Source of the DNA: Arthrobacter sp. SLBN-100
Lineage (GTDB): Bacteria; Actinomycetota; Actinomycetes; Actinomycetales; Micrococcaceae
Assembly (NCBI RefSeq): GCF_006715305.1
Contig: NZ_VFMY01000001.1
Location: 248,001 to 312,000, forward strand
Direction of reading: 5' to 3'
DNA length: 64,000 nt
Numbering within the stretch: position 1 is the first letter of the stretch; every line of letters begins with the position of its first letter. The notes beneath the pieces are model-generated. The model did no database searches. It was given only the letters and a program-made list of their open reading frames with translations, and had not been told where the DNA came from. Both the position numbers and the translations under genes were made by a program. Below, piece after piece: positions 55,117 through 64,000 of this stretch.

Positions 55117-56058
55117 ATGATCGGTTACGTGGCGCGCCGTCTCGGCGCCGGCCTCGTGCTGGCAGTTCTGATGACGTTTATCACTTACTGGTTGCTGAGC
55201 CTGTCGTTCCGGGACATCGTGACGACTAACCTGAGTTCGGCAGCCACCAATGAGTCTGTTGACAGACGATTGGCCGAGCTCGGCTGGGACCTGCCGCTTC
55301 CCGTGCAGTACTTCAAGTGGCTCTTCGGAGCGATCAATGGCGACTTCGGTCGCTCGCTCATCACGAGCGAACCGGTGATGAGCGCTGTGCTCACCCGTCT
55401 CACGGTGACGCTTTCCGTTGTCCTTGTGGCACTACTCTTCACCGTGACCATCAGCGTGGTACTCGGCGTCTGGGCCGCAGCGCGCGGCGGATTTGCCGAC
55501 CGTCTCTCACAAGGGCTTTCCCTGATCGGTCACCTGGTTCCGGGCCTCCTGCTCGCGATCGGCCTCGTCTACCTCTTCGCCGTTCAGATGAAACTCCTTC
55601 CGGCGGGCGGATACACCCCGTTCGCCGAGGACCCGGTGCGATGGCTTCGCTCCATCACCATCCCAGTCATCGTGCTCGTGATCGGGGGTGCCGCAAACAT
55701 CACGGCCCAGGTCAGAGGGTCGATGGTCGACGAACTGAGCAGGGACTACGTTCGAACTTTAAGAACGCGAGGAATCCCGGTTCAGTCGGTAGTGCTGAAG
55801 CATGCCTTGCGAAATGCATCCGGACCAGCACTCACCGTCCTTTCACTTGAGTTCATCCAGATGCTCGGAGGCGCGCTCATCATCGAAAACGTTTTTGCCC
55901 TGCCGGGATATGGCAGCTTCACCTTCATCGCGTCCCTGCAAGGCGACGTTCCCGTAATACTGGGAGTGGCCTTCTTCGGTGTCCTGATGGTAATTGCCAT
56001 AAATCTGGTTGTAGATCTCATAAATGGCTGGCTCAACCCGAAGGCGAGGATCTATTGA
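55117..56058 (+). CDS. ABC transporter permease (DppB-like)
   Basis: 313 residues from ATG 55117, with GAAGGAA upstream. N-terminal signal-anchor helix, extracytoplasmic loop (SVDRRLAELGWDLPLPVQYF), then five membrane segments and the EAA loop with RGSMVDELSRDYVRTLRTRG near 210. It forms the channel with the fused permease downstream, whose TTG start overlaps this gene's stop. 111 bases after the binding-protein gene. Confidence 0.92.
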   Translation: MIGYVARRLGAGLVLAVLMTFITYWLLSLSFRDIVTTNLSSAATNESVDRRLAELGWDLPLPVQYFKWLFGAINGDFGRSLITSEPVMSAVLTRLTVTLSVVLVALLFTVTISVVLGVWAAARGGFADRLSQGLSLIGHLVPGLLLAIGLVYLFAVQMKLLPAGGYTPFAEDPVRWLRSITIPVIVLVIGGAANITAQVRGSMVDELSRDYVRTLRTRGIPVQSVVLKHALRNASGPALTVLSLEFIQMLGGALIIENVFALPGYGSFTFIASLQGDVPVILGVAFFGVLMVIAINLVVDLINGWLNPKARIY

Positions 56059-57854
56059 GCTCCGAAACTCCTGTAGAACCGCTCGTCACGCTCGCAGAGC
56101 AGCCGACATCCCGGAAACCATCCTGGCGCAGGCTGCTCGAAGACCCGCAGGGCCTCATCACGGTGCTGATCCTGCTGGCGATCATCGTGTTCGGTCTTCT
56201 CGCACCCGTCCTGGCCGAGCACGACCCGAACGCCGCTTCGCTTCAAGCAGCGAATGCACCTATGGGGACACCTGATTACCCAATGGGTGCGGACCAAAGC
56301 GGCCGCGACATCCTTTCGCGCTTGCTGCACTCCATCAACACCAGCATGATTTCCGCGGTCATCGGTACCGGTGTCGCACTTTTGGTCGGCATCACCTTCG
56401 GCCTGGTGGGCGGATACTTCGCCGGCACGCGTAGCGTGACCGAATGGGTATTCAACCTGATCATGACCTTCCCGGGCCTACTCATGCTGATCGTGTTAAT
56501 GCCCGTCACAAAGGGCGACTTCCGGGCTACAATGCTGATTTTCGGTTTCCTGCTCTCACCTGGCATCTACCGGATCGTGCGCAACCAGGTAATAGGTGTC
56601 AGCAGGGAACTCTATGTAGACGCCGCCCGGGTCTCCGGGCTGAAAGACCTCCGCATCCTCGCCCGGCATGTCCTGCCCATCGTCCGAGGACCAGTGATCA
56701 TCGCGGCCGCGTTCCTGGCAAGCGCATCGATCGGAGTGCAAGCAGGTCTCGCATTCCTTGGCGTCGGCTCCAACTCGGTCCCAAGTTTTGGCTCCATGAT
56801 TTCCGTCGGATTCACCAATCTCTACATCAGTCCGCTGCAGTTCATATGGCCGAGCTTGGTTCTGGGAATTCTTACTGCCTGCCTGGTGCTGTTCGGTAAT
56901 GCCCTCCGGGACACCCTGCAGGGTGCGAAGCAGAAGCGCCGCCGGCGCTCAGGTCCAGCCCCTGAGAAAGCAGCCATGACCCCGCCCCGGGACCAGACCG
57001 CGACTCTGGCGGAGTCTCCGCTACTCGTCGTCAAGGACCTGGTGATTGCCTATCCATCCCCAACGGGCGAATTGAATGAGGTGGTGCAGGGGGTTTCGTT
57101 TTCGGTGAACGCCGGGGAAACACTGGGAGTGGTCGGCGAGTCGGGTTCCGGAAAGACGCAGACTGCCTTTGCTGTCCTGGGTGTGCTGCCGCATGAAGCC
57201 GTTATTCTCCGGGGGTCCGTTCGACTTATGGGCCGAGAACTGCTGGGGCTCAATGAACGCGAGCTGCGCAAAATCCGCGGCCGTGACATCGCCTACATCC
57301 CGCAGGAACCCATGTCGAACCTCGATCCCTCGTTTACTGTCGGCGCGCAACTGATTGAAGGTATCCGTGCAACGAGCGACGTGAGTGCGGCGGAGGCGGA
57401 GAACCGAGCGATGGAACTGCTGGGGCGGGTCGGAATTCGAAACCCTGAGCGAACCTTTGCATCGTATCCGCACCAAATTTCAGGTGGCATGGCTCAGCGT
57501 GTACTTATCGCTGGTGCGGTGGCCAGCCGTCCCCGTCTTCTCATCGCAGATGAGCCGACCACCGCACTCGACGTCACGGTGCAGGCCGAAATTCTCGACC
57601 TCCTCCGCGATCTGCAACAGGAGCTTGGAATGGCAGTTCTTCTCGTAACACACAATTTCGGCGTGGTCGCCGACATATGTGACCGCGTGTCGGTCATGCG
57701 AAATGGAGAAATTGTAGAGACAGGTGACACGGTCGGGTTGTTCCGGTCTCCGAAACACGACTACACCCGCATGCTGCTGAACTCAATTCTTGACGAGAGT
57801 GTGGTTCGCCTGGATCCGCCCGTCACGGTGGGCGCGGACGAGGCCCAGCGATGA
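56055..57854 (+). CDS. ABC transporter permease-ATPase fusion (DppC-DppD type)
   Basis: 599 residues from TTG 56055, overlapping the previous stop by four bases (TTGA). Residues 1-295 are a DppC permease (MGADQSGRDILSRLL near 78, YVDAARVSGLKDLRI near 185); a short basic linker (KQKRRRRSG) leads to a DppD ATPase with Walker A GESGSGKT near 358, signature SGGMAQR near 475, Walker B LLIADEPTTALD near 493. Unlike the 10803 fusion it has a shorter linker and no long C-terminal extension. Having two importers with this rare layout suggests descent from one fused ancestor. Confidence 0.94.
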   Translation: MSSETPVEPLVTLAEQPTSRKPSWRRLLEDPQGLITVLILLAIIVFGLLAPVLAEHDPNAASLQAANAPMGTPDYPMGADQSGRDILSRLLHSINTSMISAVIGTGVALLVGITFGLVGGYFAGTRSVTEWVFNLIMTFPGLLMLIVLMPVTKGDFRATMLIFGFLLSPGIYRIVRNQVIGVSRELYVDAARVSGLKDLRILARHVLPIVRGPVIIAAAFLASASIGVQAGLAFLGVGSNSVPSFGSMISVGFTNLYISPLQFIWPSLVLGILTACLVLFGNALRDTLQGAKQKRRRRSGPAPEKAAMTPPRDQTATLAESPLLVVKDLVIAYPSPTGELNEVVQGVSFSVNAGETLGVVGESGSGKTQTAFAVLGVLPHEAVILRGSVRLMGRELLGLNERELRKIRGRDIAYIPQEPMSNLDPSFTVGAQLIEGIRATSDVSAAEAENRAMELLGRVGIRNPERTFASYPHQISGGMAQRVLIAGAVASRPRLLIADEPTTALDVTVQAEILDLLRDLQQELGMAVLLVTHNFGVVADICDRVSVMRNGEIVETGDTVGLFRSPKHDYTRMLLNSILDESVVRLDPPVTVGADEAQR

Positions 57855-58717
57855 CCGCCCTGCTGCAGGTTGAAAACCTGCGAGTCGAGTTCCCTGGCCG
57901 CGGCTTCCGGGCAAAGCCGCTCGAGGTACTTCATGGAGTTTCTCTCGAGATCGCCGCAGGGGAAACACTCGGAGTAGTGGGGGAGTCCGGCTCGGGAAAG
58001 ACAACAATCGGGCGCTCCGTGCTCGGCCTCGTGAAGCCATCCGGTGGAACGATTGCCTTCGATGGCCAGGACATCACTCACGTCCGCGGTGAGGAACGTC
58101 GTCGACTTGCCCGTGACATCCAGGTCGTCTTTCAAGATCCTTACACCTCACTAAACCCCACAATGACAGTGGGCGACATCCTCAGCGAGCCGCTCGTCGT
58201 TCAGGGAGCTACGAAGTCTGATGCACGTTCGCGTGTCCGTACCCTGCTCGATCGGGTGGGTCTTCCCGCAAACGCGATCGAGCGGCTGCCGCGGGAATTC
58301 AGCGGCGGTCAGCGGCAGCGTGTTGCGATTGCCCGTGCGCTCGCCCCGGAACCGCGCCTTATCGTTTGCGACGAACCGGTCTCCGCGCTGGATCTGTCAA
58401 CCCAAGCCAAGGTGCTCGACCTGTTGACTGACATCCAGCGGCGCACAGGTGTGGCGTACCTCTTCGTCTCCCACGACCTGGAAGTCGTCAGACACATCAG
58501 TCACCGTGTCTCCGTCGTCTACCAAGGGGACATCGTGGAGACCGGTGCTGCCAGGGACATCACGACCCAGCCGGAGCATCCCTACACGCAGCGGCTGCTC
58601 CTGGCCTCGCCGGTCGCGGACCCCATACAGCAAGAACGCCGACGGGCCGAGCGGCTCCGGCTGCGTGAACTCCAACGGGAGCAAGACATTCAGGCCGGCG
58701 CAGCCCAGCCCATCTGA
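57851..58717 (+). CDS. Oligopeptide-type ABC transporter ATPase (DppF-like)
   Basis: 288 residues, overlapping the fusion gene by four bases (ATGA). Walker A GESGSGKT near residue 43, signature SGGQRQR near 150, Walker B LIVCDEPVSALD near 170, H-loop SHDLEVV near 202. The long oligopeptide-binding C-terminal domain is short here. Completes the importer with the binding protein, the permease and the fused permease-ATPase. Confidence 0.92.
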   Translation: MTALLQVENLRVEFPGRGFRAKPLEVLHGVSLEIAAGETLGVVGESGSGKTTIGRSVLGLVKPSGGTIAFDGQDITHVRGEERRRLARDIQVVFQDPYTSLNPTMTVGDILSEPLVVQGATKSDARSRVRTLLDRVGLPANAIERLPREFSGGQRQRVAIARALAPEPRLIVCDEPVSALDLSTQAKVLDLLTDIQRRTGVAYLFVSHDLEVVRHISHRVSVVYQGDIVETGAARDITTQPEHPYTQRLLLASPVADPIQQERRRAERLRLRELQREQDIQAGAAQPI

Positions 58718-59069
58718 TACACCAGCCATTTCGGCAGGAAAGACGGCACGTCCGGCCTCTACCCTTGCATGGCCGCCGCACTTGACTGGGTTCTTAGGAC
58801 CGCTGGCGGCTGCACGGTTTTGCGGGGACATGTCGGAAGCCACCATACCGATGCGTCCTCGCATGGCCGGCTTGGCCGCTATGTTGCTCACGCAGATCAC
58901 AGAAGCAGACGGGGCCGAAGGCTGTGGAGTTTGTCCAAAATATGGGTGCGTACGCAGAAACAGCGCCAGCGTCTTGAGGCAGATTCCGACCTGCGCGGCT
59001 CTTGTGGGCCGACTCCGCGTACGACTGAGGCGGGCAAGTTCCTTCGTGGAAAATGAATAAGGGAAGTTC
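58718..59069 (+). other. Gap between ABC operon and MFS
   Basis: About 350 bases. One plus-strand frame near 58910-58980 reads GPKAVEFVQNMGAYAETAPAS and a stop, which could be a protein remnant, but there is no start or recognisable family. No clear terminator. Confidence 0.4.
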
Positions 59070-60440
59070 ATGGCTGAAAAAGTCGAGGCGAATCCGCAAA
59101 CAAGCAAGAATGAAAGCTTTAATAAGGATAAATACCGACCTGAGGTTAATGCTGTAGTGCCCGCAGTTCGCACTGCGGATGACGCGGTACATGTGACGGT
59201 GCCGGCGCCCGCACAGTCGGTCAGGACTGGCGTCCTCGCGCTGATTGTTCTCGCGACTTTCGGCAGCGGGATGGCTTTGGTCGTGCCAATGGTCTACTCG
59301 CTGGCCGTGCGTCTGGAGCAACTTGTGGCAGGCCGGCCTGACATCCTCGGTTACATGCTCGGGGTCGGGTCGGCCGTCACGCTCCTCGTTGCTCCCCTCA
59401 CCGGAATCCTAAGTGACCGCACTCGCTCCCGCTGGGGACGGCGTCGGCCCTACACTTTCGCCGGTCTCCTGGTCGGGGCTGCAGCGGCCCCGGTAATGGC
59501 TATGGCGCCGGATCCGTTGTGGCTGACTTTAGGTTGGGTGTTGTCGGCGGTTGGGTGGGGGACTGCTGCTGGGTCAATTGGAAATTATCAGGCCGACGTG
59601 TTGCCGCAACACCAGCGAGGCCGGGTTTCTGGCATGACAACCGTCGTGATGCAGGTTTCTCCCGTCCTCGGCATCCTTCTTGTCGGTCTTGTCCACGGCG
59701 ACGCCCTGCCTCTGTTCTTGCTCCCTGCCGGGATAGGCGCTGCCCTTGTCATGCTCTTTATAGCATTTGCACCGGAAGCGGACTCCCGTGGGGCAGTGTA
59801 CTTGGACCGTCTCTCGGTGCGTCGCATACTCGGCAGCTATGCCTTCCGGCCGCGCCGCATGCCCGACTTCGGATGGAACTGGCTCGGCAGGTTCATCTTC
59901 TTCCTTGGGCTGACGCTTACCACAAGCTTTTCCACATTTTTCTATGCACAACGGCTCTCTGTGCCGGTCGCGGACGTCGTTGGCTTTATGGCCCTTAGCT
60001 CCGGATTGAGCATCATCACCGCAATGCTTGGGTCGCTCGGCGTCGGTTGGCTCAGTGACCGGCTGCAGCGCCGGCGCCTGTTCATCGTCCTCGGCGTGGT
60101 CTTTTTTGCGGGAGGTTCAGTTGTCTCCGCACTCGCGTATGACCTGACACTTCTCCTCACAGGCAGCTTGATCTCGTCATTCGGCGTCGCGGTGTTCATC
60201 GCGGTCGGTCAAGCGGTGGTACTCGACGTCCTGCCCCACCGTGAGACCCAGGCGGGGCGGTACATGGCGATCACGGGCTTCTCGCAAAAAATTCCCGGGG
60301 TGCTTGCTCCTGGGGTGGCACCGCTGCTCCTAACAGTTGGAACGGGTACCGGAAATTATACGGTTCTCTATTTTGTCGCCGCGGCGCTGGCACTTTTTGG
60401 CGGGATAGTTATCGCAATGAAGGTTCGCGGCGTGCGGTAA
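59070..60440 (+). CDS. MFS sugar symporter
   Basis: 456 residues, ATG preceded by AAGGGAAG. Hydrophilic N-terminus of ~50 residues, then twelve hydrophobic segments, with GILSDRTRSRWGRRRPYTF near 115 and GWLSDRLQRRRLFI near 330. Same group as the genes at 33341 and 50079; its ending (YFVAAALALFGGIVIAMKVR) is closest to the former. It sits upstream of the SDR and GH3 genes on the same strand with a 261-base gap containing the TetR operator, so it is probably transcribed separately. Confidence 0.9.
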   Translation: MAEKVEANPQTSKNESFNKDKYRPEVNAVVPAVRTADDAVHVTVPAPAQSVRTGVLALIVLATFGSGMALVVPMVYSLAVRLEQLVAGRPDILGYMLGVGSAVTLLVAPLTGILSDRTRSRWGRRRPYTFAGLLVGAAAAPVMAMAPDPLWLTLGWVLSAVGWGTAAGSIGNYQADVLPQHQRGRVSGMTTVVMQVSPVLGILLVGLVHGDALPLFLLPAGIGAALVMLFIAFAPEADSRGAVYLDRLSVRRILGSYAFRPRRMPDFGWNWLGRFIFFLGLTLTTSFSTFFYAQRLSVPVADVVGFMALSSGLSIITAMLGSLGVGWLSDRLQRRRLFIVLGVVFFAGGSVVSALAYDLTLLLTGSLISSFGVAVFIAVGQAVVLDVLPHRETQAGRYMAITGFSQKIPGVLAPGVAPLLLTVGTGTGNYTVLYFVAAALALFGGIVIAMKVRGVR

Positions 60441-60630
60441 GCACTTCGACAGCCGGTTGAACCGCCCCTGAATTAAGAAGCTGAACCTGACAAAGCGGTT
60501 TCACACCCACTCGCACCTCAGACCTACAGCCCGGTTCTTTTTTAGTTGAGCTTAGTCGCCGTCCTCGTGAGCGGGTGGGGGAGAGCCGTTCGTCCGAAGG
60601 TATCCCGCCAGCATTCCCCCCCCTTACATA

Positions 60631-60647
60631 ATGACACAGAGTGTCAT
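60631..60647 (+). promoter_or_regulatory. Second copy of the 22052-type TetR operator
   Basis: ATGACAC-AGA-GTGTCAT, a perfect 7+3+7 palindrome, 54 bases before the SDR start. It differs at two bases from the core of the operator at 22052-22088. A TACATAAT sequence just before it could serve as a -10. The rest of 60441-60701 has no gene. Confidence 0.85.
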
Positions 60648-60701
60648 AAGCTAGTTGGCTTCGGCTCCCGCCGAGTTAACATCACCGTCTGGAAGGACAT
60701 C

Positions 60702-61481
60702 ATGGGCAACGAAGCCACCTGGTATGAAGCCATCACCACAAACCGATTCGCAGGAAAATCAGTCATCGTCACCGGCGCAGCTTCCGGCATTGGGAAGGCG
60801 ACCGCGCTACGTATCGCCAAAGAGGGAGGGAGGGTAATCGCCGCGGACATCAGCAAAGAGCGCCTCGACGCTCTGGTGGAAGAGAACAGCGGCCTGGATC
60901 TGGTGCCCGTAGCCGGTGACATCTCTACCGAGGAAACTATCGCCGCGGTCATCACTGCTGCCGGTGGGCGGGTGGATGCCCTTGCCAACGTCGCGGGGAT
61001 CATGGACAACTTCACACCCATCCACGAGGTGGACGACGAACTCTGGGACCGGGTCTTCAGGATCAACGTCACCGCCCTCATGCGCCTCACCCGCGCCGTT
61101 GTCCCCCTCATGCTTGAGGCCGGTGCGGGCTCGGTCGTGAACGTCTCCTCCGAGGCCGGCATCCGTGGCTCGGCCGCCGGTGCGGCGTATACGGCCTCCA
61201 AGCACGCCGTTGTGGGCCTGACCAAAAACTCCGCCGTGATCTATGGCCCTAAGGGCCTACGTTTCAATGCGGTCGCCCCCGGCCCAACCATTACCGGCAT
61301 TGTTGCGAACTTCGGGTCCCAGATGGCGGCAGAACGACTCGGCCCGCTCATGCAGGCAAACATCCCCACTCCGGCGACGGCCGCACAGTTGGCTGCGTCT
61401 ATCACCTTCCTACTCAGCGACGACGGTACCAATATCAATGGTGCCGTCCTCGCCTCCGACGCCGGCTGGTCAGCTCTGTAA
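60702..61481 (+). CDS. SDR-family oxidoreductase
   Basis: 259 residues from ATG 60702, with GGAAGGA upstream. TGAASGIGKA near residue 24, NVAG near 99, catalytic Ser in NVSSEAG near 146 and Tyr-Lys in YTASKHA near 160-164, with SITFLLSDDGTNINGAVLAS near the end. A classical NAD(P) dehydrogenase; in this context probably of a sugar or the aglycone released by the following GH3. The operator upstream points to control by the TetR at 21441. The tail of another copy lies at 24926-25143. Confidence 0.9.
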   Translation: MGNEATWYEAITTNRFAGKSVIVTGAASGIGKATALRIAKEGGRVIAADISKERLDALVEENSGLDLVPVAGDISTEETIAAVITAAGGRVDALANVAGIMDNFTPIHEVDDELWDRVFRINVTALMRLTRAVVPLMLEAGAGSVVNVSSEAGIRGSAAGAAYTASKHAVVGLTKNSAVIYGPKGLRFNAVAPGPTITGIVANFGSQMAAERLGPLMQANIPTPATAAQLAASITFLLSDDGTNINGAVLASDAGWSAL

Positions 61482-61669
61482 AGGCCTTTGACCGGCGACT
61501 GATGCAACTACCCGCTGCTGTACACATAGGCGCCTTTACCGATACCGGCGGTTGCTGATCTGCGGTGGGGGGGGAGCCGATGATCTCCCTCCGCAACCGC
61601 ATGCACCAAGACAAACATCCTCAGGAATCCGGCAGGTTTGCCGCCTCTGTTACCACATCGAAGGACATC

Positions 61670-63997
61670 ATGACTGACCTACCCTTCCGCCGCGCAACGC
61701 TCCCTATCGAGGAGCGGGTCGCTGACCTTTTGTTCAGGCTCACGCTCGAGGAGAAGGTTGGGCAGCTCACGCAATTCTTCCACTTGGGCATCGAGGTTCC
61801 CGAGGGCCTCGACGTTTCCCTTCTTCCGCCCGAGCAGCGCGCTTACGCCGAGCAGCCCACGATTGTTGAAAGCGCCATCCGCGACGGGCTTACCGGATCG
61901 ATTCTCTTCGTCAAAGATGCGGCAACGGCCAACAGAATGCAGCGCCTCGCCGTCGAAGAAAGCCCGCTCGGTGTTCCCCTGTTGTTCGGTTTCGACGTCA
62001 TCCACGGGCTTCGAACGATCTTTCCGGTCCCACTTGCTCTGGCGGCCACCTGGTCGCCCCAGACCATCGAGGCAGTCCAGGCGACAGCTGCGCGCGAGAC
62101 GCGTGCAGTGGGGATCCACTGGACATTTGCCCCCATGGTCGACGTCGCGCGCGATCCCCGCTGGGGACGCATTATTGAGGGCGCCGGTGAGGACCCGGTG
62201 CTCGGTGCTGCAATTGCGGCCGCTCAGGTGCGGGGCTTTCAAGGTAGCTTGGGACCGGACAGCATCCTGGCCGGACCGAAGCATTTTGCCGGCTACGGTG
62301 CGTCCCGTGGAGGTCGTGACTACGACGACGCAGACATCTCCGACTCCGAACTGTGGAACGTGTACCTACCGCCATTCCGTGCAGCGATCGACTCCGGTGC
62401 CGCCACCGTCATGACCGCGTACATGGACTACAACGGGGTCCCGGCATCCGGGAACCGCCGTCTGCTCAGTGACGTGCTGCGTAACGGCCTTGGCTTCACT
62501 GGCTTTGTGGTCTCCGACAACAACGCAGTGCGGTCTCTCGAAACCCAGCACTTCGCGAAAGACCTGACCGACGCAGCCGTTCGAGCTGTGACAGCCGGCG
62601 TTGACATGGAAATGTGCATGGTGGACCCAGCTTTCTCTCGCCTTGCTCAAGCGGTACGGGACGGCCTGGTAGGAGAAGAGGTCATCAATGATGCCGTCAG
62701 CCGGATCCTCAAAGTTAAGTTCGAGCTTGGCCTGTTCGAATCGCCCTATGTTGATGAAGAGGCAGCGGCCGTGGTGCTGGCAGGGACTGAGAGCCGCGAT
62801 CTGGCGTGCTCAGCAGCTGAGGCGTCGCTCGTGCTCCTGAAGAACGACGCAGGTGCACTGCCTCTCGCGGCGTCTTCGCTGACGTCTGTTGCGGTGATCG
62901 GCCAGCTCGCCGACAGCAAGCGTGACACCCTTGGACCGTGGGTCTTTGATCACGACACCAAGGAAACCGTGACAATCCTCGAAGGTCTGCGATCACGGCT
63001 AGGCGACACTGTCAACGTCGTCTATGCACCTGGAGCCGGCATTCCAGAACGGATCTTCCCGTCCATGTTCGACCAGATGGATTCCACCGTCGTCGCGACA
63101 CAGGACGACTACGACGACGCCGCCGAAATCCGGACAGCCGTGCAGCTCGCCGCCGAATCAGACATCGCTATTGTCGTCGTCGGACAGCGGCAGAACCAGA
63201 TTGGGGAGAACGCCTCAACGTCCACGCTTGAAATGCCGGGCGCCCAGGAGGAACAACTGCGTCAAATCGTCAAAACGGGCACTCCCGTCGTCCTCGTCGT
63301 GATGTCCGGCCGGCCGTTGGACCTTCGATGGGCCGACGCGAACGTCCCGGCAATCCTGCAGGCCTGGTACCCGGGCACCAGGGGAGGAGACGCCGTCGCC
63401 TCCGTACTTTTCGGTGACACTTCGCCGGCGGGCCGGCTACCGTTCACCTGGCCGCGCCACGTGGGCCAGGTGCCCATGGTGTATTCCCACTATCGGACTT
63501 TTGCTCCTCAGGATCAGCAAGCCCGCTACTGGGAGGAAAGCAGCACACCTCTGTACCCCTTCGGGCATGGCCTGTCGTACGCCACCTTCGACTACGCCAA
63601 CCTCCAGCTGGACCGCGGCTCGATTGGGGTCGGTGAATCCGTCACAGCAACCGTTGAGGTAACCAACACGTCAGCTTCCGCCGCGGAAGAAGTGGTGCAG
63701 CTGTACATCCACCAGCGATACGGAACCTCGTCGAGGCCTGTCCGGGAACTCAAAGCGTTCGAACGCGTGAAGATCGCAGCAGGCGAAAGGCGGACCGTTG
63801 AATTCACCCTCGGCCCGGACCAACTGCAGTACTGGAGCGCGGTCACGGGCGGGTACGTGCAGGACGCCACCACCATTGACGTCTGGGTCGGAGGCAGTTC
63901 CACTGCCGAACTTACCACTGTGCTTGATGTGACCGATTCAGCACCGGCCGCAACCAGCGTCGGCTGGACTCCGAGCTTGCACATAGCAAAGGCCTAG
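61670..63997 (+). CDS. GH3 beta-glucosidase-type enzyme (BglX-like)
   Basis: 775 residues from ATG 61670; the leader GAAGGACATC repeats the ribosome-site context of the SDR gene. EEKVGQLTQF near residue 30, DPRWGRI near 163, KHFAGYG near 205, nucleophile Asp in VVSDNNAVRS near 282, FGHGLSYATF near 650, and a C-terminal Fn3-like domain (VTNTSASAAEEVVQLY). The usual SDW reads SDN here, keeping the Asp. No signal peptide. Follows the SDR by 188 bases with no obvious terminator, so it may share its operon. It ends three bases before the window edge. Confidence 0.93.
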   Translation: MTDLPFRRATLPIEERVADLLFRLTLEEKVGQLTQFFHLGIEVPEGLDVSLLPPEQRAYAEQPTIVESAIRDGLTGSILFVKDAATANRMQRLAVEESPLGVPLLFGFDVIHGLRTIFPVPLALAATWSPQTIEAVQATAARETRAVGIHWTFAPMVDVARDPRWGRIIEGAGEDPVLGAAIAAAQVRGFQGSLGPDSILAGPKHFAGYGASRGGRDYDDADISDSELWNVYLPPFRAAIDSGAATVMTAYMDYNGVPASGNRRLLSDVLRNGLGFTGFVVSDNNAVRSLETQHFAKDLTDAAVRAVTAGVDMEMCMVDPAFSRLAQAVRDGLVGEEVINDAVSRILKVKFELGLFESPYVDEEAAAVVLAGTESRDLACSAAEASLVLLKNDAGALPLAASSLTSVAVIGQLADSKRDTLGPWVFDHDTKETVTILEGLRSRLGDTVNVVYAPGAGIPERIFPSMFDQMDSTVVATQDDYDDAAEIRTAVQLAAESDIAIVVVGQRQNQIGENASTSTLEMPGAQEEQLRQIVKTGTPVVLVVMSGRPLDLRWADANVPAILQAWYPGTRGGDAVASVLFGDTSPAGRLPFTWPRHVGQVPMVYSHYRTFAPQDQQARYWEESSTPLYPFGHGLSYATFDYANLQLDRGSIGVGESVTATVEVTNTSASAAEEVVQLYIHQRYGTSSRPVRELKAFERVKIAAGERRTVEFTLGPDQLQYWSAVTGGYVQDATTIDVWVGGSSTAELTTVLDVTDSAPAATSVGWTPSLHIAKA

Positions 63998-64000
63998 AGG

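Noticed and set aside
1..64000. CRISPR array, prophage, integrative element or antibiotic cluster
   Set aside because: No regularly spaced repeats, integrase, phage structural, transposase or PKS/NRPS-type genes were seen; the remnants are all of sugar-utilisation families.

Overview
The window is high-GC DNA with dense short intergenic gaps, GTG/TTG starts, ATGA start/stop overlaps and GGAGG-type ribosome sites. Protein style and gene content suggest an actinobacterium of the Arthrobacter/Paenarthrobacter type (Micrococcaceae). That assignment is inference; there is no rRNA or marker gene here. Almost everything concerns capture and breakdown of plant-type glycosides: three complete GH3 enzymes plus one frameshifted GH3, two GH1, two large GH2, one beta-glucuronidase, one GH43, four esterase/hydrolase genes, two oligopeptide-type ABC importers, three MFS sugar symporters, and at least seven regulators, intact or broken. 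No transposase, integrase, phage, CRISPR, tRNA or rRNA was seen.

Layout. (1) 1-7375, minus strand: HSL-type hydrolase followed by three GH3 genes; the last is broken by a 5-bp tandem duplication. (2) 7670-17507: a peptide/oligosaccharide ABC importer (minus; includes a permease-ATPase fusion), a divergent GH1, an SGNH esterase and a LacI regulator; a perfect 19-bp palindrome lies between importer and GH1. (3) 17508-25143: GH78 rhamnosidase remnant, esterase, GH43 xylosidase, TetR regulator, a minus-strand operon of HSL hydrolase, 23-codon ORF and TIM-barrel-like protein, then an SDR remnant. (4) 25322-28529: beta-glucuronidase and its LacI regulator with TATCACGTGATA operators. (5) 29162-35584: MFS, GH2, 78-aa protein and GH1 (minus), divergent from a TetR gene. 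(6) 36406-45654: a two-sided cluster encoding a complete non-phosphorylating sugar-acid pathway (Zn-dehydrogenase, lactonase, IlvD/Edd dehydratase, SDR, FAH-family hydrolase, FAD/Fe-S hydroxyacid oxidase, IclR). (7) 45655-47471: a gene graveyard. (8) 47464-52870: a second MFS-GH2 module with a frameshifted LacI. (9) 53111-58717: a second ABC importer with the same domain fusion. (10) 59070-63997: MFS, SDR and GH3.

How it fits together. Operator-like palindromes link distant loci. TCTAGTG-NN-CACTAGA occurs at the TetR gene (34919), the sugar-acid pathway promoter (40268) and the second ABC importer promoter (53299), with the last two promoters clearly homologous. This predicts one regulon: import by ABC and MFS, hydrolysis by GH2 and GH1, then oxidation to pyruvate plus a hydroxyacid. 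A different 17-bp operator (ATGACACAG-N-G-N-GTCAT) links the TetR gene at 21441 with the SDR-GH3 genes at 60702. TATCACGTGATA sites tie beta-glucuronidase, its LacI and probably the divergent hydrolase operon.

Many loci are partial copies of others in the window (GH43 tail, GH1 head, IclR tail, TetR helix, SDR tail, LacI heads), so the region appears to have grown by duplication and transfer and is now losing pieces.
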